Numbered from the stretch's first letter, positions 46,504-58,828 are shown. The stretch: DNA of 64,000 nt from Lumnitzera littorea (GCA_024138015.1 JAMXBB010000007.1:84120902-84184901); one strand, 5' to 3'. Translations and numbers: made by a program. Notes: generated by a model from the sequence alone, not told the origin.

Positions 46504-48834
46504 TGTCGAGCTTGAATTTTCGATTTTTTTCATTTTAATTCGATTTCTCACTTTTTGATTAATACTAAATTCTAACCCATTCAATATTAATTCTCGATAA
46601 AAGAAATTGGGAAATTTCAATTTTTTTTTTTTTATAAAAAATAGCTTTTAGAGTTGCCACCAAATTAGAGCCAAGAAAAAGAAAAGAAACTGTAATCAAT
46701 TAGGTAGATTGATTACGATTTGACTTTTGATCTTCGATTCTAATTTAATACAAACTAGAAGATTCCAAATTCGGGGACTAGCTTATTAAACTTAAGTGGG
46801 TATCACTATGTATTTTCTGAAATTAGGATTATTTTTCAAATTATAATATTTTAAAAAAGAAATAAAAACCAAAAGAAAAATAACCTAAGTTTCTACAAAT
46901 TTTATCATTACCCCAAAGGTGCCTACGTACTTGCTAACCGAGATCAAACGATCGTAGTTCTTTCAAAAAATATTTAATGTATTGGTTGATTTTAATTTTG
47001 AAAACTGTCTAGAGTTAAGTTTTAATTAATTCAATTCATTTAAACAAAACATAAGAAGGGTCTTAACTCGTGAGTGATTTAAAAAAGAACTCTCTGAAAT
47101 TGCTATTTTTTAAAACAAGTTTTTTCATTATTTTTATTTAAAGAAAAAGGACATTCTATGTGATGAATCCTTAAATAAGACCCAATCGTAAGGAAAAACT
47201 AATCCTAACAATCCTTAAACTAATATATATATATATATATATATCCATTATACTACTCTTAAATAGACATTTATTTAAATCAAAACTTTATCTATAAAGA
47301 AAACTAATGCTAAAAGAACACCAAAGTTAATATATACATATATATCTATATCTCTACTATTAAATAATTATCTACCTAAGTAAAATCATATCATATAATA
47401 CACTTGATATATAAAAAATTAATACTAAAATATCTCTTAATTTATACATATCTTATATATTACGTTATATAAACAAGGATCTAATAATAATAATAAAATA
47501 TATAAATAAATTAAAAAATTAAAGAATTGAAAAAGGCCAAACTTGAGCTTGTTGTTTAGCAATACGGTAAAGCTTAGACAATGGCCATGCTCGGTGAGAT
47601 TTGGCCATGTGATCAGGAGATATACTTGGACGTGGCGTATGCGTGGAAGGCCATGTTTGGCCTCAACGACTAGCGTCGGGCTACTGGAGTGTCAATGGAG
47701 AAGCAACCTTACTATGATTGTGATGTGGCATCCAGTAACAGTAGTCAGCAGCATGGGAGTTGCGGTGCGTGTTCGAGAGAGAACATGGCTATTGTCGTAG
47801 TTTGTTCGATGTGTGCATTGGATGATGGATGGGGTCAGGTGTAGTGTTGCTACTGTTACTTACCGGATGTGTGAGAGGCGTTGACAAAGAGAATTCCATT
47901 GATAGTGGGGCGGCACTGTTGTAAGAGTCGTTGCTGCAGTGATGATCGTATACTGTCATTGTGTTCAGTGGCGTTAGGACAGCACTGGATGTTGGTGTGT
48001 TCTCCGCAAGTGAAGACAGTGTGTTTTCATGCGTAAGCTGGTTAGTGAAGAGCTTGTGTTTGTGTTCTATTGTACCAGAGTATGTGCATTGCATTTGATC
48101 ATGGAAAAGGTTGTGGCAATACGATGAGTCAGGGATTGGGACGTATATGGTGTTTTTGTTATACGAGAATGTGTTCGTGAAGTGGGATGATGGTGTATGT
48201 ATGTTTGTTTCAGTCAGTTGCTTGACTTGGCTAGGGGAATTAGTTGAAGATGAAAACTAATTTTATAAAGCCCGAACACAATCATAGAATCAAATCTATT
48301 ATATTAATTCCAATCTGATTTTGATAAAATTAAATTAGATTCAAATTATTTATATTAATTCAAATTTGATTTAATAAAATTAAACTAGATTTAAATATTC
48401 TTTAACGATTCAAATCTAAATGAAAAAGATTTGGTTAGATGTGATTCCGTTTATTCAACTTACATTTTGTAAGAAATGAAAAAAAAAGAAGATAAAAGAT
48501 AGATAAGTGTCTAGCAAGATTCAAACTTATAACCTCAAACTAACTCCATATCAAATACTTCAATGCTTATCTGTTAGGCTGTTGGCCTGTACCTTGATTT
48601 TTAGTATAATTGAATTGTACTTAAAACACGTGACTCTCTAAAATAATTATTTGAACTAAGCTAAAACTAAAACTACTTATCCCTAAAATGATTTACTTTC
48701 TAAAAAATCTTTGTAATTTTTTCTTTTACCATTTTTGTATTTTCATCATTTTTCAAATTTTTATTATTTTTTGAGTTAAGACCCTAAAAAAAACTATAAC
48801 TATAATTATTAGAGGTAAAAATCGAGTGTGTATA
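46504..48834 (-). repeat. 3' LTR of the Ogre-like element
   Basis: Aligns throughout with 59443-61809. On the minus strand it starts at a decayed TATACACACTCG and ends CTCGACA. Contains a TA microsatellite (about 47223-47244), a GT-rich part (47570-48230) and a tRNA-like block. The ORFs at 47543-47800 and 47789-48094 fall in the GT-rich part and are not genes. Confidence 0.93.
48512..48595 (-). other. tRNA-like segment in 3' LTR
   Basis: On the minus strand 'CAGCCTAACAGATAAGCATT' resembles an A-box region. 'AGTTTGAATC' (48527-48518) resembles a B box. It lies about 240-320 bp into the LTR. Confidence 0.5.
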
Positions 48835-48847
48835 GTTGTCTCTCTTT
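48835..48847 (-). other. polypurine tract of the Ogre-like element
   Basis: The minus strand reads AAAGAGAGACAAC directly before the LTR. It is a decayed form of the AAAGAGGGGCAGT at 7634-7646. Confidence 0.75.
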
Positions 48848-49019
48848 ATAGCGAAGTTTGAGTAGAATTGTCCCATAAAGACAAAAGTGACATCATTTTT
48901 TCCTAGGGACGACTCTATCCTATGTAAAACAAAGACATTTGACAACAATAAGTTTGAAACGAAGAATAGCGAAGGTAGCACCATTGTGTAATGGCAAGAA
49001 TCCCTAAAAAGAATAATAA

Positions 49020-49830
49020 GAACTTGGTTGTACCTCCTATGGGCTGACTATCTAAGGTGGGCGAAGCGTTTCTTAAGTTGACTAAGGCCCTAAACTGGAT
49101 GAAATGGGTAAGCACTCTTAAAGTTAGCTAAAACCCTAATAGAATTAGAGAACTTGGTTGTGCCCTATTGAGTTTATTAACTAAGGCGGTTAAAGCGCTC
49201 CTTAAGCTAACTAAGACCTAAGAATGAGTTGAGAAAACTTAGTTGTGCCCTAATGAGTTCACTAATCAAGTCAGTCAAAGCACCCTTTGAGCTTGCTAAG
49301 ACCTACAGATGAGGAAACTTAGTCATATCTTAATGTGCTGACTAACCAAAGCGGTCAAAGTGTCCTTTGAGCTGGCTAAGACCTAAAGATGAGGAAACTT
49401 GGTCATGCCTTAATGAGCTGACTAACTAAGGCGGTCAAAGCGCTCTTTGATGGCTAAGACCTAAAGATGAGGAAACTTGCTCATGCCCTAATAAGCTGAC
49501 TAACCATGGCAATCAAAGTGCTCTTTGAGCTGGCTAACACCTAAAGATGAGGAAACTTGGTCATGCCCTAATGAGCTAACTAATCAAGGCGGTCAAAGCG
49601 CTCTTTGAGCTGGCTAAGACCTAAAGATCAGGAAAACTTGAATTAGGATAACGCTCCATGAGCTAGCTAAATCCCTAAGTGAAAATATGAATCGGGATAG
49701 TGCTCTATGAGTTGGTTGAAGCGCTAAGAAACTTTAGATCAAGATTGTGCTCTATGAGTTGGTTAAATCCCTAAGAGATTATGAATTAGGACTGTGCTCT
49801 AGGAGCTAGTTGTCCCAATAGTTTTTAAGA
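49020..49830 (-). repeat. 3' tandem array of the Ogre-like element, about 80 bp unit
   Basis: On the plus strand 'gactaaccaaggcggtcaaa' and variants recur near 49190, 49265, 49344, 49423, 49498 and 49577, each followed by 'gcgctctttgagctggctaa' and 'gaggaaacttggtcatgccc'. The reverse complement is homologous to the 84 bp unit at 6731-7440. More diverged copies continue to about 49830. It lies between integrase and the 3' LTR. Confidence 0.9.
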
Positions 49831-50004
49831 ATTAAATGTTTTTAAAAATCAAACTATCATCCTTAAGTGGAGACTAAATGCAAATGTAATGTTTTGTAAA
49901 GCTCAAAACCACTTACCTGGCTCTTGCAATAGTTCCCAAATGGTTAAATGTTTTCTTGAGCAATCTAATTAGAACCAACGGTTTTGATCCCTTCCTCTAT
50001 GTCT

Positions 50005-50145
50005 TCTTCTTCTTGCTCTTCTTCTATTTTTTCATTTTCCTTTTTCTCTCTTTGTTTTTTCTTTTGTTTTTTTCTTTCTTTCTTTTCTTTTCTTTCTTTT
50101 TTTTTTTCTTTTTTCTCTTTTTTTCTTTCTTTTTTCTTTTTTGGA
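50005..50145 (-). repeat. long purine-rich tract (element sense strand)
   Basis: On the plus strand about 140 bases are almost pure C/T, with a few interruptions. On the element strand it is A/G-rich. It lies between pol and the tandem array. Confidence 0.9.
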
Positions 50146-50639
50146 TAGCAATTTAAGCCTGAAACGAATGGACATATGCTATGCTTAAAGATGCATTCAG
50201 GTAGGCAACTTTAATAAATGAAACATCTTCATCTCTTGAGCAAAGATGTCACAACTTGAATTTTTGATCCAACTTCATCAGCTTTCCGTGTAAACCTTCA
50301 TTCTTGAGCGAGATTCTACTTATGTGCCACCCATTACTTTTTCTAAACATGGCCTTATCCTGAAACATAGAAAACAAATCTCCCTTTTTTAAGGGTAAAC
50401 CGTAATAAAGTATTAAAAGAATTTGTATCAATAGATATTGTTCCAAGGTAAGTTTTTATTTTATTTTTTATGTTTCTTGTGTATAGGGTTTATTTAGATA
50501 GAGTGAGAAGTGGGGACTTTTAGTGGAATGAGAAAGGGGCTAAAGATATTACCCAATGTCGACGACCACTAGGAATACCAACTTTGCATGTAGAAAATGA
50601 AAATGAGACCACAGTAATACTAAGATTATTTGCATTTCA

Positions 50640-51900
50640 TAATCTGAGCAAAAATTCTGTTGATTTTTCAAGGGTAGTACATCTTTAATGAGTCAGTGTT
50701 TACTGGGTCTTTCAAGTCTGGACCATCCATTTGAGAAGGATTATAGCTCCCCCAAGCAATACGTTCTTTACAATGTAAGGCCCTCTATAGTTTAGAGCAA
50801 ACTTCCCTCTCAAATCATGTATATTAGGCAAAGTCTTCCTTAGCACTAGTCTCCTTACTCAAAACTTCATGGTCGTACTTTCTTGTTGAAAGCCCTAACC
50901 ATTCGTTGCTGATAGCAAATGTTGTGGCACAAAATTGCCAACCTCCTCTCGTTAATCAGATTTAAGCTTGATTCATTTCTTTATCCAATCAGTCTCACCC
51001 AATTGGGTTTCCAACAATATCCTAAAAGATGGCATCTCGACTTCTACTGGTAGTACAACCTCCATCCCATATACTAACAAGTAGGGGGTAGCCCCTATTG
51101 ATGTTCTGATAGAAGTTTGATAGGTTATGAGTGCAAATGATAACATCTCATGCCAATCTTGATACGTGACGGCCATCTTCTCAATAATCCTTTTAATGTT
51201 CTTGTTGGTCGCTTCTACTACTCCGTTCATCTGAGTTCGATAAGGAGTGGAATTTCTATGGATGATCTTGAACTATCGGCATGACTTTGATGTCAATTTA
51301 TTGTTCAGGTTCATACCATTATCGATAATAATCGTCTTTAGCTTACTGTATTGTGCCGATATGTCTCTCTTAATGAATTTGACCATTACACCCTTCGTCA
51401 CACTAGAGTAGGATGAGGCTTCAACCCACTTAGTGAAATAATCAATAGCTACCAATATAAATTCGTGCCCATTAGATGCCTTTGGAGTAATCGGGCCAAT
51501 GATGTCTATCACCTACATCAAAAAAGGCCATGATGCAGATAATGTATGCAATTCTTAAGGCGAAGCATTTACTTTGTCCACATAGATTTGACACAAATGG
51601 CAGTATCTAACATATTTGATGCAATCTCCTTCTAACCAATAATATCCCATTCTTATTATCTTCTTGGGAGCATATAGGCATTCATGTAAGGGCCACACAC
51701 TCCCTTATGCACTTCTTTCATTAGCAACATTGCCTCTTTCTCATCTACGCAATGTAACAGCATACCATCAAATGATCATTGGTACAAATTAGACTTGCTG
51801 ATCAAGTATTAAGTAGCCAATCTTCTGATCATCTTCTTATCCTTCTTCTCGGCCTCTTCAGAGTACGTTCCATATTGCAAGAATGTCTTGATATCATAAT
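50640..51900 (-). pseudogene. Ogre-like integrase, broken
   Basis: Minus strand. The zinc-binding region near 51830-51690 has 'SFDGMLLHCVDEKEAMLLMK' then 'EVHKGVCGP'. The catalytic core is in 51512-51273: 'MIDIIGPITPKASNGHEFIL', 'DYFTKWVEASSYSSVTKG' and 'IIIDNG', giving the first two acidic positions. The frame 51230-50973 starts 'MNGVVEATNKNIKRI', which supplies the third (Glu), then 'TSIGATPYLLVYGMEVVLPV'. This is a full DDE set split over two frames with a frameshift near 51250. The C-terminal part down to about 50650 is decayed. It would insert element cDNA. Confidence 0.9.
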
Positions 51901-52089
51901 ACCAAGGCTTTTTGTCACATGAACTTTCCATTGTCAAACAAAAAGTGGGCTTTTCTTCAACTTTAGTGTTAAGTGGTTGAATCTCTACTCCTCTCGATAT
52001 TTAGATCATGGATGTTAAAGTAGTGAGAGCATCAGCAAATTGGTTCTGAACCTTTGGTACATACACAAAGGTAATTTTTTCAAACTTGG

Positions 52090-52400
52090 CTATCAACTCA
52101 GCTAAGTATTGGTGATAAGGTACTAATTTGGGGACTTTCATCTTATAGTCACCTCAAATCTGGCCTATGATCAATGAAGAATCTCTATACACCTCTAATT
52201 CCCGTATCTCCTTAAACAATGCAATTTTAAGTCCCAAAATACATGCTTTGTATTCTGCAATATTATTAATACACGGGAAAGCTAGTCTTACAACCATCAA
52301 GAATTGTGTACCTTTGGGGGACACCAAAATTGCCCCAATTTTGCACCTAGACATGTTAGCTACTCCATCAGAAAACACTTTCCAACTTGAGGATTTCTCA
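52090..52400 (-). pseudogene. second (archaeal-type) RNase H of the Ogre-like element
   Basis: Minus-strand frame with 'VFSDGVANMSRCKIGAILVS', 'LAFPCINNIAEYKACILGLK' and 'LEVYRDSSLIIGQI', then the tail with 'QFADAL' near 52040. The DG, AEY, DSSL and AD-x-L motifs mark the extra RNase H of Tat/Ogre elements. Most of the catalytic positions are still visible. A stop follows 'IIGQI'. The plus-strand ORF 52167-52466 is a shadow. Confidence 0.9.
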
Positions 52401-52499
52401 ACTACTTTAGAATCATTTTCTGTTGTCAGGATACTTTCATTAGGAAACTCAACTCGTGCTTCTTAAGGGGTATCCTCAAAAGGACTCTCCGTTAACTGA

Positions 52500-53191
52500 T
52501 TTACCAAAGCTTGCCCCTTGATTGAACTTGGGCTCACATACTTGATGTCAATTTCTGTCAGCAACATCTACGACTTTGAAACTCTACTGATGAAGGCTGG
52601 TTTTTCTACTAAGTACTTCAAGGGATCATGTTGTGTTATCAACTCAATTTGATAGTAAAGTGTATATTGTCTAAGCCGATGCATGACTTAAACCAATGCA
52701 CAGTAGGTTCTTTCAACTTCCGAGTATTTTCGCTCCCCTTCTGTAAACTTCTTGCTTAAATAATAAATGGCTCACTCTTTCCCTTCTTCATCCCTTTGAC
52801 TAAGCACAAACCCTATGGATTCAAGTAACATGGTCAGGTGTAAGAACAATGGCTTTCCCAGCTCAGGTGCCACTAATATGAGAGGATTCATGAGATACTC
52901 TTTAATTTTTATGAAAGCCTCTTTACATTCCTCATCCCAGTTGATCATCATATTTTTCTTCAATAGCTTGAAAAGAGGGTGGCATTTGACTATTAGCTGC
53001 AATATGAATCGAGCTATGTAATTTAAACACCCCAATAATCCTCGTACTTCCTTAAGTGTACACGGAGGAGCCATGTCAATTATAGCCTTGGCTTTATCAA
53101 GATCAACTTCGATACCCCTTTGGCTAATTATGAAACCCAACAATTTTCTTGACGTCACTCCAAAAGTAAATTTCTCCATTTTCAACTTCAA
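52500..53191 (-). pseudogene. RT thumb/connection and Ty3-type RNase H of the Ogre-like element
   Basis: The 140-codon frame 53191-52772 covers the thumb ('EKFTFGVTSRKLLGFIISQR', 'EVRGLLGCLNYIARFI'), connection ('NWDEECKEAFIKIKEYL') and RNase H start ('PLFLHLTMLLESIGFVLSQR'). The RNase H continues beyond a stop to about 52620 ('EVERTYCALV', 'HRLRQYTLYYQIELIT'). It would trim the RNA template. Open over most of its length, which makes it one of the better-preserved parts. Confidence 0.9.
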
Positions 53192-54038
53192 CTAAAACTT
53201 CCTCAATCTATTAAACAGCTTCCCCAAGTTTTCTAAGTGATCTTCCTCTTCCCCAAATTTTACAATCATATCATCAACATACACTTCTATCTCTTTGTGC
53301 ATCATATCATGAAAGATCACAACCATAGCCCTCTGATACGTTGCCCCTACATTCTTGAGCCCAAACGGCATCACCTTATAGTAAAACGTACCCTAAGTTG
53401 TAACAGGAGTCGTCTTAGTCTTATCCTCTTCGGACATCCAAATCTGATTGTATCCATAAAAACCATCTATGAATGAGAATAGATAATTTCTAGCCCTATT
53501 ATCTACCAAGACATCAATGTAAGGTAGTAGGAAGTTATCTTTTGGTATTGCTTGGTTAAGATCTTGAAAGTCTACATACACTTTGACCTTCCCATTCTTC
53601 TTCATCATTGGAACAATATTGGCTACCTATTTTAGGTAATCAGACACCTCAATAAATCCAACTTCTAGTAGTTTCTTAACCTCCTCCTTGATTTTTAACA
53701 AGGCGTCAGGTCAACATCTTATTAACTTTTGCTTTTTTGGCTTAGTGTCTTCTTGTATAGGTAAACGGTGGACCACGATCGGCGAGTCTAACCTTAGCAT
53801 ATCCTCATACGACTAAGCAAACACGTATTGATATTTGGCAAACGATGTAATCATTTTTGTTTTTTGTTTCTCTTTTAGATTCCCTCCGATTTTTGGGATT
53901 ATTTTTATCCCCTACATTGATTGTTTCAATTGGTTCATCGATAGTAATTCTACCTTGTTCATGTTTTTGCCATTCCTCTTGTATATTACTGTAGTCATTG
54001 ACATCATTCTCGACAACTAACCCAGTAGGGTCGAACAC
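53192..54038 (-). pseudogene. reverse transcriptase of the Ogre-like element
   Basis: Minus strand. The N-terminal linker (54038-53805) has 'IETINVGDKNNPKN' and leads to a decayed 'SPIVVHRLP' segment near 53755. The fingers and palm lie in 53608-53393 ('KVYVDFQDLNQAIPKDNFLL', 'SFIDGFYGYNQIWM'), followed by 'MMPFGLKNVGATYQRAM' and the catalytic 'EVYVDDMIVK' in 53374-53192. The catalytic Asp pair is intact, as is the first Asp in 'FIDGFYGYNQI'. Single stops or frameshifts separate the segments. The plus-strand ORF 53237-53476 is a shadow. Confidence 0.92.
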
Positions 54039-54812
54039 GATATCGATATTCCCATTTTCTACTTCCGCGAGGTATTCTTATTTTTCGCTTGGTTCACTAG
54101 ATATGGGCAAAGCGCATAAAGAAAAGTGTATGTAAGTAAAAAAGAACTAAAACACAACAAAGGAAAAAAACGAACTAATGATTTTATTGAACGAATGGAA
54201 GTAAATCACAAATGAGGCAAAGGCTTAACTAATATTTTTTAAACAAAAGGTTTAGCGATAAATTTGGAATAATGATTATTGAAAATAAAAATTCAAAATA
54301 TACTAACTAAGGGTTACCCTTTATCCTAGGGAAGACCTGTTGCTTTTTATCGGGTTGGAGAACCAATTATTCAAATGGCATTGGGACATAGGCAAGCTTG
54401 TTGATCCTTCATTGGCAGATTTTGGGGCTTGTGTCTCTACTCGTTTGAATGTTTCAGCTAAAGGCAAAAAGGTCTTCGAGGCAAGGTATAATCTATTGCC
54501 TCTCTTGCCCCTTACTTGTTTCTTTTAGAATTCTTCTGTCGGGGTAGGGTTGTAGCCAAGGTCGTAGGTGTCGATCTGGCCTTCCTTGAACTCTATTCTT
54601 CTATCTTCTCTTCTCTCGAGACCAATAATCATGCTTACTTCTTCAAACATCTATAATCCTAGCTCTTCTTGCCCTTTACTTCCTATATAGGGTATGGTTG
54701 TTTCCTTATAAATTTCATAATCTTGATCTCCCAGAAATGTAATCACTTGGCCATTTGAGATAAACTTCATCTTTTGGTGCAAGCTTGAGGTTATGGCCCC
54801 TACTAAATGAAT
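54039..54812 (-). other. protease-RT linker of the Ogre-like element
   Basis: Degenerate spacer between protease and RT. In Ogre elements an intron lies in this interval and is spliced out. I cannot place splice sites here. The plus-strand ORF 54340-54528 is not supported. Confidence 0.5.
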
Positions 54813-55283
54813 CTAAGGTCTTCCCAAGAGTAAGTTGAAAGATCTTGGAATGTCCATAACCTGGAATCGAATAGTGAAGTGCTGAGGGCCAATACTTACA
54901 GATAAATCTATCTCCCCTATAATCTCTCTTTTGGAACCATCAAAAGCCCTAACTGTTGTGGAAGAAGGCTTAATTGTAAACGTATCGATGCCCAACAAAT
55001 CTAAGGTAGCGAATGGATAGACATTTAATGATGATCCATTGTTAATGAGTACTCTGGTAATGATTATATCGTTACTCCTTACCATGATAAAGAGTGGTTT
55101 CGTATGCTTATTCCCTTCTTTGCCTAATTCTTCAGTTGAAAAGGAAATTTGATCTATAGCAAGGACGAAATTAGTGACTAGTCCCATCTTCTCAGTTGGA
55201 ATTTCATGGGGGACCTTTACCTCCTTTAAAGTGCAAAACAAAGCTTCCCTATGCAGTTCGAATGTGATCAACAAGCTCATCAA
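54813..55283 (-). pseudogene. aspartic protease of the Ogre-like element
   Basis: An open 156-codon minus-strand frame. The protease fold is marked by 'TRVLINNGSSLNV', then 'VRAFDGSKREIIGEIDL', 'SIGPQHFTIRFQVMDI' and 'FNLLLGRP' at the end. The active site reads NNGS where D-N-G-S is usual in this lineage, so the catalytic Asp has changed to Asn (a GAT to AAT type change). It would process the polyprotein, but this copy would not be active. Confidence 0.92.
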
Positions 55284-57102
55284 TGATATTTATGCAGGAG
55301 TCTTATTGAGTTAGTCTATGATCTTGTACTCACTCAACTTGATCATCTTGGTAAAGGCTGATAGCCCTTCAACGTATTCGGCCATCGTTTTATCATTCGA
55401 TTCCCCTAGTATGGCCTTCCTCCCATACTCTTCTCTTGGGTGGTAAATCTTTCCCAATTGAGTAAACCCCCTTACTAAAGAACCTAGTTTCTCCTAATTT
55501 ACCATATGATAGTTAAATGGGGCAGCCTTGTAATTTTCCGGTGCCAATAGTACATGAAATGTGTACCTCTTCGCTTTTGGAGCCTGTTCGCTGGTATAGA
55601 ACTAAAAAAACCTTAGGCTTCTTATTTAAACTAATGACGTTGATGGTACAATCATAAAAAATCATACCAATCATCGACTCGTGGTTAAGTAGGGGATTAT
55701 TGTTAACGTTGGGAGCTGGGGCTTCCGTAAAATCTAACTGCATTGTCCTTTTAGCTATTAGGTCTTGAATTTTATTCCTCAATCTTTAGTACACATCAGT
55801 CAAATGCCCTACTTGCCTATAATGGTATTTACACTTTACTGTAAGGTCAAAGATTCTCAATCGGTACAAATCACTAGGAAGTTCATATCGTATCAAGTTA
55901 TCCTTTTGCAACTTTTCGAAAACTTGACTTAAATGGACCAATATCTTGGTAAATTGTCTAAAGGTCCTATTTGCTTGAGGTTGGTCCCTAAACTGTTGTT
56001 GAATCGAAGGAAAAATCGTTTTAAAGGTAACTCGAGCATTTGATCTGGCATTTGAATTTACCACACTGACCGTGGGTTCTTTAGGCTTATTGCCTATTGG
56101 TGTAGGACCAGAAGATGAAGTTGGTGGCCTTCTATCCGTTGGCTCTTAGAGCTTTCTAGAAGAGATGGTGCTTTTAGTCCTATACCCTGCTACTACCACT
56201 TTAGCAAAACTGGATGAGGCTTGCTTGATGAGATGGAAGAAATAAGGCCTTTACAAGGTGTTAATGAAAGCTGAAGTGAGCTCCTTTTCGGTAGTAGGAG
56301 TAGATGTCCTTCCAGCTAAGGATCTCCATCTTTAAGCATACTCCTTGAATGATTCACTATTCTTCTTACGCAAGGCGACCAAATCCATCATGGTCGAAGC
56401 TACTTCTACATTGAACTTATATTGCTCATAAAATGCTCTAGCAAGTTTCTCCTATGTATTTATCTAGTTTAGATTGAGTTGGGTATACCAAGTTAAGGCT
56501 GGCCCCATCAAACTATCTTAGAATATCTGTACCATGAGTGAATCATACTAGACGTATTTACCCATCTTCCTGACGTACAACCTAATATGAAGCTTGGGGC
56601 AGCCTGTCCCGTTATACTTTTCAAATTCCAGTACCTTAAATTTCACAGGATATGCTCCGATGTCGCATGTAGAAAACTCGGTGATCCCTACCTATTCAAA
56701 TCCATCATACCCTGCCAATGATATCATCTTCTCAACTATCTGTTTTGTTGGTTTCTTTTCTAGTTCTTTCAAGCTATCTATGTTAGGCCCTTAATTAACC
56801 GATTTCGGGGCTACATACGTGTCAGGTTCGAAGGTTGGGTTGACTTTTGGGTAGACTCCTTCTAACTCGAATGGGTCTTTTAGATATTCATGCTCTACTT
56901 CGGGAGCCTGCATATTCTTCCTGTAATAGGCCTTAGAGCTTTCTTCATTAACCGGTGTTGTGGCTCGCAACAAAGCGATGCTGTCTGCTAAGAAGCTCAT
57001 TTGTTCTGCCATCTTCTCTATAGCCCTTTCTATGGAATGGAATCTTAACTCAGATGGATCATTGATCTCGGGTTCTCTGTCATCTCCTTGAGTGGTGGCC
57101 AT
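55284..57102 (-). pseudogene. Ogre-like gag
   Basis: The start at 57102 opens with 'MATTQGDDREPEINDPSELR', then a coiled-coil-like 'FHSIERAIEKMAEQM'. After a stop near 56791 the Gag core continues: 'FEKYNGTGCPKLHIRLYVRK', 'DSLMGPALTWYTQL', 'ARAFYEQYKFNVEVASTMMD' and 'SESFKEYA.RWRSLAGR' (56650-56300). A nucleic-acid-binding motif, 'VKCKYHYRQVGHLTD' (about 55840-55795), takes the place of a normal zinc knuckle and lacks its last Cys. Then comes 'RLRNKIQDLIAKRTM'. The order and wording are those of Ogre Gag. At least seven stops interrupt it. Gag would build the particle. Confidence 0.9.
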
Positions 57103-57396
57103 CCTAGTCTAAGAACATGTTCTAATCAAACTTCTCTAAAAGACTTGACGTTTAAGAGATATCTTGAGATTTTACCTGATCTTGACTCAATAAAGGGTTA
57201 GCATATGGTACATTTTTCTAAGAAAAGGTTATTAAATATACGAATGCAGGATGCACGGTATGCAAATGCAGTGAAAATTAAGAATTGGCAAGAGACCTTT
57301 GATGTAGCAAAACCTAACTAATTTTTTATTAATTTTTGCAATTGTGAAGTCTTTACATCACTTATTCTATTTGAAAAAGGAATCTTAAAGAAAGAA

Positions 57397-58828
57397 AATC
57401 TAAATTCTAATCTTCTTTTGGCTAATGAGCTTGTCTTGAGTCTTCTTCCTCTTTTAGATCTTGGGAGCCTCCTCTTCCTTGCCTTAGATCCTTTTCAACT
57501 GTGCTTCCAGTGTCTTTATCTTCTATTTATACCCTTCATAGCAGTTTTCCAATTCTTGCTCTCTTACACTTGCTTTATCTAATTCGGCTTTAACTTAGAC
57601 TTCTCCCTTCTCCTCATTGTCTTCCATATCTTTCAGCTTTTTTAGTTGGCGATAAAGAAATCCTTTGGTCGTCTAACTCTTGCCTACTATCCCTTTAGTG
57701 GTAGGGACAGCCTTTCTTGTGCGCTAAAGAGCTTAGATACTTAAAAGTTTGGCCACTTTATCAGCCACCAACATACTGGGGTCATGAAAGTCCAATGAGG
57801 TAGTCTCTAGTGATGGTCTTGGGATCATGTCTTTTATGAGTCCGTTCATTAGGACGTATTCAATGCAGAGGTTAAAGCCGATCAAGGGTATTGTCTTAAG
57901 GTCTTCACATCCTCTTATCATTTCCTTGCTTGTAAACCATCTGGGTGTCTATAGTAATTCTTCCGCTTTCATACTCTAAAAGTATTAGATCTAGTAGCAG
58001 GTAGCTATATTTTCTGGTAGCTTAATTCTTTCTTTAAGACTTGATGAGATCATATTACTAGGTAAACTCAGCTTGATTGAAGTCGAGTCGGTAACTTCTT
58101 ACGTGGCTAACGAACCAGACTATAAGTAGGCCCATATTGGTTTTCAAATCTCCTCGTTTCTTCGTTTTGAGATGATTCAGTGACCGAATTTGCTTGACCA
58201 AGAGGGCTTAGACATATGATTTCCCTTCAAGAAATTGGGTTATGATTTCTGCAACTATGAAATGGACCTAGCATCTATCATCAGGGAACGAGATAGTATT
58301 GAAGACTACCAATATAAAAGCGTTGACTTGGTGCTAGTATCATGCTTCCAAATTTACACAAAAAACTTCCCGTTTGCCTCTATGCTTTAGTTTAGTGGAA
58401 AACCAGTCCATGACATCCTCCAACTGAATGGTCATTCCCTAATTTAGAACTCGGTTTATCTCGATTTTTCTAATTCCCAATAACTTGCTGAAGATCTTTG
58501 GTGCTGCAGCTTCCAAATCTAGGATGTAGACCTCATTTGTGATAATAGGAGTCCACGACAATTGGGAGTACTCTTCTAAGGTCGGGCTTAGTTGATGTGG
58601 GCTCAAATAGAAACTAAAAAATTCAGGCTCCCATAAATAGATGAAGGCTTGCACTAAAGTGATGTTCACGAGGATCTTTTGTAGGGAGAGGATGGGCCTA
58701 ATCTTGTTCTTGATAAACTCCTACTTATCTGGGTTAAAGAGTTGGAACCACATCTGAAGCAATCTTTGAAGCCAGTATGGTAGGTGGACATGAATTTCTT
58801 CAAAAGGCTCTTGACTCAATCTAGCCAT
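57397..58828 (-). pseudogene. Ogre ORF1, extra ORF upstream of gag (DUF7745-like)
   Basis: The minus-strand start codon is at 58828. It opens 'MARLSQEPFEEIHVHLPYWL', has one TAG about 37 codons in, then 'YLWEPEFFSFYLSPHQLSPT', 'LEEYSQLSWTPI' and 'KIFSKLLGI', followed by 'MDWFSTKLKHRGKREVF'. The 'P..F.F......PTLEEY' and 'LLGI' pattern is that of the DUF7745-type protein I know from plant retrotransposon ORF1s. The C-terminus (about 57680-57420) is heptad-like and charged: 'RQLKKLKDMEDNEEKGEV' and 'KIKTLEAQLKRI', a likely coiled coil. Multiple stops, mostly TAG/TAA, break it. Function unknown in the family. Next gene downstream is gag, about 300 bases away. Confidence 0.8.

Noticed and set aside
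47543..48094. Two frames (85 and 101 codons) in the GC-richer block
   Set aside because: The block is part of the Ogre-like LTR. The paired block at 60500-61100 does not keep the frames open.
50005..50145. Membrane protein from the 66-codon Phe/Leu-rich frame at 49956-50156
   Set aside because: The hydrophobic residues come only from the T/C simple-sequence tract.
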